Assembly (NCBI RefSeq): GCF_019264375.1
Contig: NZ_JAHVAI010000003.1
Location: 1-64,000 of the forward strand
Reading direction: 5' to 3'
Source: Sedimentimonas flavescens
Lineage (GTDB): Bacteria; Pseudomonadota; Alphaproteobacteria; Rhodobacterales; Rhodobacteraceae
Length of the DNA: 64,000 nucleotides
The position numbers and the translations under genes are program-made. Under the pieces are notes generated by a model that saw only the letters and a list, made by a program, of their open reading frames with translations, was not told the DNA's origin and did not search any database. Shown in pieces: positions 26,782 to 35,040 of the stretch (the stretch's first letter is position 1; each line of letters opens with the position of its first letter).

Positions 26782-28125
26782 TCAGTTGATCTTGCGCAGG
26801 ATGCGGTAGGTGTTGCGCTCGGAAATCCCGAGTGTCTCGGCCAGTTTCTGGCGGTTACCGCCGTAGCGGTCGAGCAGCAGTTGCAGATAGGCGTCGCGCA
26901 TCTCCTCAAGCGTGGGCGGCGCGGCGAAACGCAGCAGGATGCCGTTGCCACCAGCGGCCTGAGCGCCGGTCTGACCGGCCAGCCCGACATCGGCTGGCAG
27001 AATCTCGGCGCGACCGGCGGACATGATCAGCCCGCGCTCGATCGCGTTGCGCAACTCGCGGATATTGCCCGGCCAGTCATAGCTTTGCAGTGCGGTGCGG
27101 GTTTCGCGCGGCAGAACCTTGTCGACGCCGCGCTGGAACGAGCGGTTCTCAAGCAGGAACTCGGCCAGGGCCGGGATGTCCTGCGCGCGCTCGCGCAGGG
27201 CCGGTACGGCCAGGCTGAGCGCCGAGAGGCGGTAGAACAGCTCGGGGCGGAAGCGGCCCTCGCGCGCGGCGCCTTCGAGGTCGGCGGCGGTGGCCGCGAT
27301 CAGACGCACGGGGCAGGGCAGGGACATGGTCGAACCCTGCGGCCGGTAGCAGCCCTGTTCCATTACGCGCAGCACAGGTGCCTGAAGGGTTAGCGGCAGC
27401 TTCTCGATTTCGTTCAGAAAGACCGTCCCGGCTTCGGCTGCGGCAAAGAGGCCCTCGCGCCGGGTAGAGCCGCTGCCCGGCAGGCTGCCGAACAGATCGG
27501 CCGCGCTCAGCTCGGGGTCGCAGTCGATAGTGACGAAGCGCGCGTTGGCGCGCGGGCTTTGCATGTGGATTGCCTCGGCCACGGCGGTCTTGCCGGTGCC
27601 CGCCTCGCCGCGTAGCAGCACGGGCGCATCCGAGGCCGCCACCAGACCGATCATGCGGCGTAACTCGACCATCACCGGGCTGTCGCCTGTCAGCGTCATC
27701 TGGTCGGCGCGTTGCGCCTTGGCCTGCCAGAACGCCAGATCGCGCCGCAGAGCCGCCGTCTCGAACACACGCCCAAGCGCCAATTCAAGACTGTCGGGTG
27801 AGACCGGCTTGAGCATGTATTCCACCGCCCCCGCCTTGACCGCGCGCACCGCCTGGTCGATCGAGCCGAAGGCCGTCAGGATCACCACCGGGCAGAACTC
27901 GCGCAGTTCGGGCAGGAAGGTCATGCCATCGGTGTCCGGCAGGCGCATGTCGAGGATCGCCAGCGCCGGAGCGAAATAGCCCAACATTTCCAGCGCCTCG
28001 GCGCGCGAGCGCGCGCCGCGTGCGTCATGCCCCAGTTCGACCAGTTGGTCGCAGAGCAGACGGTTCAGGGTGCGGTCGTCCTCGACCACCAGGATCGGGC
28101 GCGGGGCGACGGGGGGAGGTGTCAT
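26782..28125 (-). CDS. NtrC-family response regulator lacking GAFTGA
   Basis: A 447-residue three-domain regulator. The receiver domain has Asp59 as phosphoacceptor and Lys106. The AAA+ domain has Walker A GEAGTGKT (173-180), but after LFG (211-213) the GAFTGA loop that contacts sigma-54 is absent and shortened, reading SLPGSGSTRREGLF. The Walker B Asp is Asn238 (VFLNEI). The C-terminus has a Fis-type helix-turn-helix. Without GAFTGA it probably works with sigma-70, like Rhodobacter NtrC. Its start overlaps the kinase stop by 4 bases. Its likely sites are the twin palindromes at 37797 and 37860. Confidence 0.9.
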   Translation of the reverse strand: MTPPPVAPRPILVVEDDRTLNRLLCDQLVELGHDARGARSRAEALEMLGYFAPALAILDMRLPDTDGMTFLPELREFCPVVILTAFGSIDQAVRAVKAGAVEYMLKPVSPDSLELALGRVFETAALRRDLAFWQAKAQRADQMTLTGDSPVMVELRRMIGLVAASDAPVLLRGEAGTGKTAVAEAIHMQSPRANARFVTIDCDPELSAADLFGSLPGSGSTRREGLFAAAEAGTVFLNEIEKLPLTLQAPVLRVMEQGCYRPQGSTMSLPCPVRLIAATAADLEGAAREGRFRPELFYRLSALSLAVPALRERAQDIPALAEFLLENRSFQRGVDKVLPRETRTALQSYDWPGNIRELRNAIERGLIMSAGRAEILPADVGLAGQTGAQAAGGNGILLRFAAPPTLEEMRDAYLQLLLDRYGGNRQKLAETLGISERNTYRILRKIN

Positions 28126-30032
28126 GGCGGCGTTTCCTGCAAGGGGGTGACATCCGCCTGCGGGACGTCTGGTTCCGGGGTGTCGGGATCGGGGAAGGCC
28201 ACGGTAAAGACCGAGCCTTCCCCGAGGTTGCTTTCAACATCGATCGTTGCGCCGTGACGGTCGAGGATGCCGCGCACGATTGACAGACCAAGTCCGCGGC
28301 CCATGCTGGAATCGGCGCGGCGAGACCAGAAGGGCATGAATATGCGCTCCAGATCGGCGGCGGCGATGCCGATGCCCAGGTCGGAAACCGACAGGCGCAC
28401 CTTGCCCGCCTCGCGCCAGCCGCGCAGCGTGACGATGCCGCCCGTGGGCATCGCATGGAAGGCGTTCATGATCAGGTTCGTCATCAGCATCCGCAGGTCG
28501 GCGTCGGTGGCAATCACCCGCAATCCGGGGGCCAACTCGGTTTGCATCGTGATGCCGCCCTGCTCGGCCTGATAGTTGAGCAACTGCGACACGCCCGAGA
28601 CGACGCGGTCAAGCTCGATCAGTTGGCGGCCCTCGCCGGGCGGGGCGGATAGCATCAGCAGGTTGTCGGTGATCTCGATGCATTTGCCGACCTCGGAGCG
28701 GATCGTGTCGAAATAGGCCCGGGCGCGCTCCGGTCGGCCCTGGTCGAATTCGCGCGCGAGCGCCGCAAGCGCGAGTTCAACCGACGAGAGCGGGTTGAAG
28801 ATCTCATGTGCAACCCCGGCGGCCAGCAGGCCGATCTCGCTCAGCCGTTCCTCTTGCGAGATACGCGCCTGGGTGTCGAGATCGCGGATCGCCTCGACCA
28901 CACAGGGCGATCCATTGCCCGCGAGATCGATCCGCGCCGAACTGACCTCCACCGTGCGCGCGCCGTTGGCGCAATGGTGGCGGTCGCGGAAGGTGACGGC
29001 CGAGGCGCCCTTTTCGATCAGTTCGACCACCGGGCAGGTCACCAGAGTATGCGGGCAGGGGGTGTCGCGACCGTGGCTGGAGGCGTAGCAGAAACTGCCC
29101 GCGACCGTTTCGGGGGCATGTCCGGTTTGCAGGCAATAGGCACGGTTGGCGCGCAGGATGCGGAAGTCGGGGCCGATCACCCGCACACCGTCGGGCAGCG
29201 CATCGAGCAGCGCCTGCAATTCGGCCTCGGAATGCCGTATCGTCGCCAGTTGCGCCTCGATCTGCGAGGACATGCGGTTGAATGTCTGCCCGAGGTCGGC
29301 GATTTCATCGCGCCCGTGCAGATCGAGCCTTGTATCAAGATGGCCTTCGGCCAGCGCGCGGTTGGCGGCGGTCAGCCGTTCGAGCGGCGCGATCACCATG
29401 CGGCGCAGCGCGATCCACATCGCCGCGCTGGCCAGTGTCACGACTGCCATCCCGAGGAGCCCCAGCCAGATTGCGCCGGACAGCGCCTCGCGTCGGATCG
29501 CCCCGGCACGGTAATCCACCACCAGCAGCCCGTTGACCGGATGCTCGGCCGCTTCGCCGTGGCATTGGCGGCACTCGCTGCGGTTCAGCACCGGGTTGAT
29601 CGAGCGCATGGCAACTTCGCCCATGCCGTCGTCAAGGTAGCGAGCGTGGGGCGTGCGGCTTTCCAGCGCATCGCGCAGCGCCGGGCTGTCAAGTCGCTGC
29701 CCGACGCGCGACGGGTCCGATGAGAAGCGCACCTCGAAATCGGGATTGACGATCATCACCCGCTCGATGTCGTCCTGCCGGCCCAAGCCGTCGAGGATCT
29801 GCACAAGGCCGGGAATGTCGCGCTTGAGCATGGCGTTTTCCAGCGCGCCCTGAAGCAGTTCGTTGATCTGGCCGGCCGCGCGGGCGTGCACCGAGATCAT
29901 CTGGTTGCGGTAAAGCGAGCTGAGCACCACGAGAAACAGCGCCGAGACAACGATCAGCAGCCCCCCGAGGGCGAGGATCAGCTTGCGCTGCACCGAGGCA
30001 CCCGCCCAGTGCCGGAACCGGGCCATGATCAT
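28122..30032 (-). CDS. Membrane sensor histidine kinase with periplasmic CXXCH motif
   Basis: A 636-residue kinase: membrane helix 1 (about 17-41), a periplasmic domain of about 145 residues with CRQCH at 154-158, helix 2 (about 186-208), HAMP, a PAS domain (270-380) with four Cys (315, 326, 333, 354), HisKA with His409 in GVAHEIFNPLSS, and an HATPase domain. The CXXCH suggests covalent heme c binding, as in redox- or ligand-sensing kinases of the Tll0287/DUF3365 type. The start at 30032 overlaps the ferredoxin stop (ATGA). It pairs with the overlapping regulator downstream and would report the state of the periplasmic redox chain encoded in the same operon. Confidence 0.9.
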   Translation of the reverse strand: MIMARFRHWAGASVQRKLILALGGLLIVVSALFLVVLSSLYRNQMISVHARAAGQINELLQGALENAMLKRDIPGLVQILDGLGRQDDIERVMIVNPDFEVRFSSDPSRVGQRLDSPALRDALESRTPHARYLDDGMGEVAMRSINPVLNRSECRQCHGEAAEHPVNGLLVVDYRAGAIRREALSGAIWLGLLGMAVVTLASAAMWIALRRMVIAPLERLTAANRALAEGHLDTRLDLHGRDEIADLGQTFNRMSSQIEAQLATIRHSEAELQALLDALPDGVRVIGPDFRILRANRAYCLQTGHAPETVAGSFCYASSHGRDTPCPHTLVTCPVVELIEKGASAVTFRDRHHCANGARTVEVSSARIDLAGNGSPCVVEAIRDLDTQARISQEERLSEIGLLAAGVAHEIFNPLSSVELALAALAREFDQGRPERARAYFDTIRSEVGKCIEITDNLLMLSAPPGEGRQLIELDRVVSGVSQLLNYQAEQGGITMQTELAPGLRVIATDADLRMLMTNLIMNAFHAMPTGGIVTLRGWREAGKVRLSVSDLGIGIAAADLERIFMPFWSRRADSSMGRGLGLSIVRGILDRHGATIDVESNLGEGSVFTVAFPDPDTPEPDVPQADVTPLQETPP

Positions 30033-31018
30033 GGCAGCACCTGAAACAGCTTGCGGTGATGTCCGGTACGACGGCAGACCGGGCAAAGATCGCCCTCGGT
30101 GCCTGCTGGACGATGCGCGGAAGGCTCCTGCACCGATACCCCGCACCCGCAGCAGGCATAGACCTGCAGCGGCACGTCGGGGGGGGCTGGGACCATCGCG
30201 GCTAGTTGCAAGGCATCCTCGTCGCAAACGTCGGCACAGAGCCCGCAGCCGGTGCAGGCCGCAGGCTCGGTCCGGTAGCACAGATCCCCCTGATCGTCTT
30301 TGATACGGATCAGGACCTCGTGTGGACAGATGCACAAACAGGCCCCGCAGCCCGTGCATTTTCCGGCCTCAATGCAGGGAACGGTGGCGAAGAGGCCGGT
30401 ATCGAGGCATGGCTCCGCCTGCAACCGGGCCAGCGCGTCGTTGTGTGTCTCGGGCGCGGCGACGCGTGCAAAGAGGTTGCGGCGCGCGGGGTTTTCTGGG
30501 GCATCGCGCAGGAAAGTGGCGACCTGGCTCCGGCTGGCGGGTGCGATGTCCAGCGCTGCCAACCCGCGGGCCTCGGCCAGCGCCGAAATTTGCGCGACAC
30601 GCGCCGACAGGTCATGCCCCTCGGGGGGCTGGTCGGGGCAGGTTGCGCAATCACCGCTGGCCAGAGCGATCAGGCGCACGCCTGCAGCCCGGAGCGCCGC
30701 AAGATCGTTCAACGAGAGCGCGTGGGCGCAGGGGCGGGCCGCATCGCCTTGCGGGTGGCGCGAGCAGAGCGCCAGGGCAACCTCTGCGCGCTGCGCGACA
30801 ACAGCGGCAGGGCCGGGCAGTGAGAGCGCGCTTTCTGGGCAGGCCGCCACGCAGAGCCCGCAGCCCGAACAGAGTTCAGGCTCAATCCGCAATCCGCCGC
30901 GGATCGGTTCGAGCGCGCCTTGCGGGCAGGCCTCGATGCAGGCCGCGCAGGAACTGGCCGACAGACGGGCCGCAGTGCAACTGCCCGCGGCCAGCCGGGG
31001 CAGGGCGGCGGCTACCAA
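30029..31018 (-). CDS. Multicluster 4Fe-4S ferredoxin-type protein with zinc-ribbon-like tail
   Basis: A 329-residue soluble protein with four ferredoxin cysteine groups: SSCAACIEACPQGA and CSGCGLCVAACPESA near the N-terminus, and CTGCGACLCICP and CTGCGLCADVCDEDA in the C-terminal half. The end carries CCGCG and CPVCRRTGH, a rubredoxin or zinc-ribbon pattern. The start is a TTG at 31018 that overlaps the chaperone stop; no better start exists. It would carry electrons in the cytoplasm or help assemble the molybdoenzyme clusters. Its partner enzyme is inferred from the operon only. Confidence 0.85.
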   Translation of the reverse strand: MVAAALPRLAAGSCTAARLSASSCAACIEACPQGALEPIRGGLRIEPELCSGCGLCVAACPESALSLPGPAAVVAQRAEVALALCSRHPQGDAARPCAHALSLNDLAALRAAGVRLIALASGDCATCPDQPPEGHDLSARVAQISALAEARGLAALDIAPASRSQVATFLRDAPENPARRNLFARVAAPETHNDALARLQAEPCLDTGLFATVPCIEAGKCTGCGACLCICPHEVLIRIKDDQGDLCYRTEPAACTGCGLCADVCDEDALQLAAMVPAPPDVPLQVYACCGCGVSVQEPSAHRPAGTEGDLCPVCRRTGHHRKLFQVLP

Positions 31019-31785
31019 CTCTCGGCCGCTCCGGGAACGAAAGGCGCGGCCTCGGGGTCGGGCTGGCTGGAGGCAGGGACCGCCTTGCGCGGCTGACGCG
31101 CAAGGCCCGTCAGTTCCTCAAGCTGGTCGCGCAGGGCCTCCAGGTAGGCCGCGCAGAGCAGCCCCGCGGCGGCATAGAGCGGCTCGGCCACACGAAGCGC
31201 CATGCGGCGACCGAACTCGGGCACCCAGGGCAGCAGATGCGCGTCAAGGAAATGCGCCGCGTCTGCCATGCCCGCCTCGGTGCCGAGGTTCAGCAGCAGC
31301 CCGAGGAATTGCAGCTCATGCACGATGTGATCATCGGCGCGCTTGCGCCAGTCGGGGACGCTCACGCCGTAATGCGCATACCAGTCGCGCACCTCGAACA
31401 TCGGGCCCTGGCGTTCCAGCTTTTCTTCGGTCAGCCAGACCGAGGCGTTGGGCGCCAGCCGGTAGCCATGGGTCAGAAAGACATCTGCGTAATCGGCGGC
31501 CAGCGCGTCCAGAACGCGGGCGGGAACCGTCTCGGGCAGGTCCGACAGGGCCACACGCAGCACCTGCGACCCCGCTCGCCCCTCAGCCGAAGGCAGCAAC
31601 GCCTCAAATAGATCGGGCGCCTGAATGGCACGTAGCCCGCACAGAAGATCGCTGTCCGCCTCGCGATCAAAGAGGCGGATCAATAGGCCAAGCGCCTCGG
31701 CGGCGGTATCAAGGGTGCCCCGTGCCGTATCAGGGGCGGCACGGGGCAGGGGCGGGGAGGGGAGACTGGTTTGCGGCTTACCCAT
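31012..31785 (-). CDS. TorD/DmsD-family molybdoenzyme chaperone
   Basis: A 257-residue all-helical protein with the family pattern LAADYADVFLTHGYRLAPNAS, then DWYAHYGVSVPDWRKR and DDHIVHELQFLGLLL. Such chaperones bind the Tat signal of the catalytic subunit and hold it until the molybdenum cofactor is inserted. The N-terminal 30 residues are proline-rich. It overlaps the DmsB-like gene by 8 bases at its start and the ferredoxin gene by 7 at its end. Confidence 0.88.
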   Translation of the reverse strand: MGKPQTSLPSPPLPRAAPDTARGTLDTAAEALGLLIRLFDREADSDLLCGLRAIQAPDLFEALLPSAEGRAGSQVLRVALSDLPETVPARVLDALAADYADVFLTHGYRLAPNASVWLTEEKLERQGPMFEVRDWYAHYGVSVPDWRKRADDHIVHELQFLGLLLNLGTEAGMADAAHFLDAHLLPWVPEFGRRMALRVAEPLYAAAGLLCAAYLEALRDQLEELTGLARQPRKAVPASSQPDPEAAPFVPGAAESW

Positions 31786-32446
31786 CGACCCGCCCTTTCG
31801 AATGCGGAATGAACACGATTGAGGGATTGGTCAGTTCCGGGTCGGCCATGGATTTGACCTGCCGCACGACCTCATCGTTCGGCCCGCGTGCTTTCGTCTC
31901 GTAGCTGCCGTCGCGCAGCTGGTCGATCGGCCCGATGTCGAGCACCCGCATCATGCAGGCCGAGACGCAATAGGGTTTGCGCCCCGCCTCCAGCTCGTCG
32001 ATGCACATGTTGCACTTCTTGACGACGTTTTCTTCGGGGTCGAACTGCGGCGCGCCATAGGGGCACGAGGCCTCGCATTTGCGGCACCCGATGCACAGCG
32101 TGGTGTCGATGTCCACCACGCCATTGTCGGGACGCTTGAAGATCGCGCCGGTCGGGCAGGTCGGGATACAGGCCGGCTCCGCGCAATGGTTGCACGACAT
32201 GTTGATCTTGAAGGCGAAGACCTCGGGGAAGGTGCCGCCCTCGATATATTGCACGCGACGAAAGCGCGGACCGGCCGCCAGCCCGTTCTTGTCCTTGCAG
32301 GCGATCTCGCAGGCGCGGCAGCCGATACAATCCACGTTGTTGTGGATAAAGCCGAACTGCTGCTCGGGGACTACGGGGGTGTAGCCCTCGCGCTTGCGCT
32401 TGGCGGCATTGGCCTTGATGGCTTCCTTGTCGATCTTGTTGGCCAT
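31778..32446 (-). CDS. DmsB-like 4Fe-4S electron-transfer subunit
   Basis: A 222-residue subunit with 16 cysteines in the four-cluster arrangement of the DmsB/NrfC/PhsB family: CIGCRACEIACKD, CNHCAEPACIPTCPTGA, CIGCRKCEASCPYGA and CNMCIDELEAG...CVSACMM. The N-terminus is Lys-rich without a signal, so it would be exported together with the Tat-carrying catalytic subunit. It wires the molybdenum subunit to the cytochrome. It lies 15 bases after the catalytic gene. No DmsC-type membrane anchor is encoded; the multiheme cytochrome seems to replace it. Confidence 0.93.
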   Translation of the reverse strand: MANKIDKEAIKANAAKRKREGYTPVVPEQQFGFIHNNVDCIGCRACEIACKDKNGLAAGPRFRRVQYIEGGTFPEVFAFKINMSCNHCAEPACIPTCPTGAIFKRPDNGVVDIDTTLCIGCRKCEASCPYGAPQFDPEENVVKKCNMCIDELEAGRKPYCVSACMMRVLDIGPIDQLRDGSYETKARGPNDEVVRQVKSMADPELTNPSIVFIPHSKGRVDG

Positions 32447-32461
32447 GATGGTTTGCCCCCT

Positions 32462-35026
32462 TTACTGATCGCGCCGGAAGACATGGGAGCGCGCCGTGGC
32501 CAGCTGATCCCATCCGGGGCGGTGATGCAGGTCGGTTTTGCGGATGTCGCACAGCACCGTGTTGTAGGCGAAGGCCCCGGCGGGCGAGGGATCGTCCTTG
32601 GTCAGGAAGTCCGGGTTCCCCGCGCGGTCCACGCCATCCTTGTCGAGGTCCATCCAGGCGCCCTCATGCAGCACCAGAACGCCGGGCATGCAACGCTCGG
32701 TCACATAGACCGGGGTCACCACGCGACCGCGATCGTTCCACAGCTCGACGATGTCGCCATGCTTGATACCCATCCGTTTGGCATCGGCGGCGTTCATCGT
32801 CGTTTCCTGACTGAAGGTCTCGCGCAGCCAGGGGATGTTGTTGAAGATCGAGTGCGTGCGCCAGCGCGGATGCGGGCTGATCAGGTGGAAGGGATAGGTC
32901 TCGGTCAGCGGATGGTTGAGGCTTTCCCAAGGCTCGATCCATTTCGGGATCGCGGGAATCTCATAGCCGTATTGCGTGCGCGTCCAGTCGTCGATCTGCG
33001 CCAGCTGCGAGGACAGGATCTCGATCTTGCCCGAGGGGGTCTGGAATGGCAGGCCCTGCTCGATCTGGGCGCGGAAGGCAACATGCGGCTGCGACAGGAT
33101 GAACTTGTAAACGCCGCGCTTCTTGAACTCTTCCCAGCTCCATTCGACATGCTGGTGGTCTTGCACCTTGTGCCACCAGTCGACCAGATAGGCCTCGTCC
33201 GTGGCATCGGGATTGTCGAAATAGTCGCGCGCGGCCTTCGGGTTGTAGGCCGGGCCGAAGCCAAGGCGCCAGGCAAGCTCGGTATAGACCTGGAAGTCAG
33301 TCTTGCTCTCGCCGAGGGGCTCGATGACCTTCGGGCGGTGGATGTAGTAATGTCCCTTGTACCAGGGCAGGGCGACATCGTGGCGCTCGAAATGGGTGGC
33401 GATGGGCAGCAGGTAGTCGGCCCAGATGCCGGTCGGCGTGATCGTGCTGTCCGAGCAGACCAGAAGGCTTTCGCCCTCGCCCTGCTCATCGAGCTTGCGG
33501 ATCGCCGCGATCTCCTTGTTGATGTTCGTCAGCTGGTTGAACCAGTCCGAGCCCTGCCAAAAGATGCCGCGGATATTCGGTACCACCCCGTCGAACTGGT
33601 CGCTGCGCGGCCACAGACCGGCCTCCTGCCGGGTGACATTGGGGTAATTGAGCACGATATGCGCCCAACGGTCGGACTTGATCGAGGCATACCAGACGTT
33701 GGCATATTGGTCATAGGGATAGGCCACCGCCTCGGAGTGCCAGGCCTTGCCCACGCCCTCGGCGCAGCCGCCGAGGATGCCGATATTGCCGGTCATCGCC
33801 TGAAGCGCTGCGGCCATGCGGTTATATTGCTCGCCATAGGCATTGCGCCCTGGCGCCCAACTGGCTTTGAGTGCGGCGGGCTTGGTGGTGGCGTACATCT
33901 CCGCCAGCTTGCGGATATCCTCGGCCTTCACGCCGCAGATATCGGCGGCCCATTCGGGCGTCTTCGGCACGCCGTCATTGGTGCCAAGGATGTATTCCTT
34001 GAAGCTTTCATGGCCGCGCTGATAGGCCCATTGCGGCGTCGTGCCCGGATCCATGCCCTGTACGAAGCGGTCGATGAAACCCTGATCGTGCCAGCCATTG
34101 TCCCAGATGTGATAGGCCATGCCTGCCATCATCGCGGCATCGGTATTCGGGCGGATCGGGATCCACCAGGCGTCATAGGCGGCGGCCGAGTCGGTATATT
34201 GCGGGTCGATCAGCACGAACTTGCAGCCGCGCTGCTTGGCCATGCGCATGTAGTAGAACGTGTTGCCGCCATGGAAGGTGTAGGCGGGGTTCCAGCCCCA
34301 CATGATGATCAGCTTGGAATGCGCATAGGCGTCATCCTCGTTGCCATCTTCGATCGTGCCGAAGGTCATCCGGCTAGAAAACGTCGTGCCCTGATAGGAG
34401 GGCACCGACCAGCTCGAGGTGCGGCAGCCAAACATACCCAGGAACCGGCCCAACAGCCCCTCGATCTGGTCGGATTTATGCAGAACCCCGTAAGAGGCGC
34501 CCGCATAGGATTGATCCAGCAGGGCCTGCGGCCCGTATTTGTCGCGCAGATAGACCATGCGCTCGGCGATCTCGGTCAGCGCCTGATCCCAGCTGACGCG
34601 CTTGAACTTGCCCTCGCCGCGCTTGCCCACGCGCTTCATCGGATACAGCAGCCGCTCGGGCGAGTAGAGCCGCGAGCGGTAGCTGCGCCCGCGTAGACAG
34701 GCGCGCAGCTGCGGCTTTTCCTCGGTATCGGTGCCATAGGCATCGCCCTGATAGGTGCCGTTGTCGGTGGACAGACGCACGATCACGTCGCCCTTCTTAT
34801 GCGCCACCAGCATGTGCCGCGAGCCGCAGTTATGCGCGCAGGATGTCACGACGGTCTCAAGATCGTCGTCGCGCGGATAGGGCTCGTAGGCGAAGGCATT
34901 GGCCTTGCGCGCGCCCGCGGGCATCACCAGCGCGGTGGCCGCGGTGGCGCTGGCGGTTTGCAGGAACTGGCGCCGGGTGGGGGTGAACAGCCGTGTCCAG
35001 GCTGCGGGGTTGAACCGGGTGGTCAT
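32462..35026 (-). CDS. DmsA-like molybdopterin oxidoreductase, Tat-exported
   Basis: An 854-residue catalytic subunit. It has a Tat signal (TRRQFLQT at 17-24), a cluster-binding motif C63-x3-C67-x3-His71 with C110 in RACLRGRS, and blocks shared with E. coli DmsA (YPMKRVGKRGEGKF, DPQYTDSAAAYDAWWIPIRP, TPSGKIEI, WNDRGRV). The third cluster ligand, Cys in DmsA, is His here. Ser210 aligns with the molybdenum-ligand serine of DmsA. The ATG at 35026 with GGAGAG is preferred over a GTG at 35044. It would act in the periplasm on an oxyanion, S-oxide or N-oxide, or work as a dehydrogenase; the substrate is undetermined. Confidence 0.92.
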   Translation of the reverse strand: MTTRFNPAAWTRLFTPTRRQFLQTASATAATALVMPAGARKANAFAYEPYPRDDDLETVVTSCAHNCGSRHMLVAHKKGDVIVRLSTDNGTYQGDAYGTDTEEKPQLRACLRGRSYRSRLYSPERLLYPMKRVGKRGEGKFKRVSWDQALTEIAERMVYLRDKYGPQALLDQSYAGASYGVLHKSDQIEGLLGRFLGMFGCRTSSWSVPSYQGTTFSSRMTFGTIEDGNEDDAYAHSKLIIMWGWNPAYTFHGGNTFYYMRMAKQRGCKFVLIDPQYTDSAAAYDAWWIPIRPNTDAAMMAGMAYHIWDNGWHDQGFIDRFVQGMDPGTTPQWAYQRGHESFKEYILGTNDGVPKTPEWAADICGVKAEDIRKLAEMYATTKPAALKASWAPGRNAYGEQYNRMAAALQAMTGNIGILGGCAEGVGKAWHSEAVAYPYDQYANVWYASIKSDRWAHIVLNYPNVTRQEAGLWPRSDQFDGVVPNIRGIFWQGSDWFNQLTNINKEIAAIRKLDEQGEGESLLVCSDSTITPTGIWADYLLPIATHFERHDVALPWYKGHYYIHRPKVIEPLGESKTDFQVYTELAWRLGFGPAYNPKAARDYFDNPDATDEAYLVDWWHKVQDHQHVEWSWEEFKKRGVYKFILSQPHVAFRAQIEQGLPFQTPSGKIEILSSQLAQIDDWTRTQYGYEIPAIPKWIEPWESLNHPLTETYPFHLISPHPRWRTHSIFNNIPWLRETFSQETTMNAADAKRMGIKHGDIVELWNDRGRVVTPVYVTERCMPGVLVLHEGAWMDLDKDGVDRAGNPDFLTKDDPSPAGAFAYNTVLCDIRKTDLHHRPGWDQLATARSHVFRRDQ

Positions 35027-35040
35027 GGTTCTGCTCTCCT

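Noticed and set aside
30300-31904. 534-codon plus-strand frame over the ferredoxin and chaperone genes
   Set aside because: Its translation is Arg/Pro-rich without motifs; the minus-strand genes overlap in an operon and carry clear cysteine and TorD patterns.
32186-34696. 836-codon plus-strand frame opposite the DmsA-like gene
   Set aside because: It is the reverse shadow of a well-supported gene, caused by high GC and biased third positions. Its translation has no recognisable family and no ribosome site.
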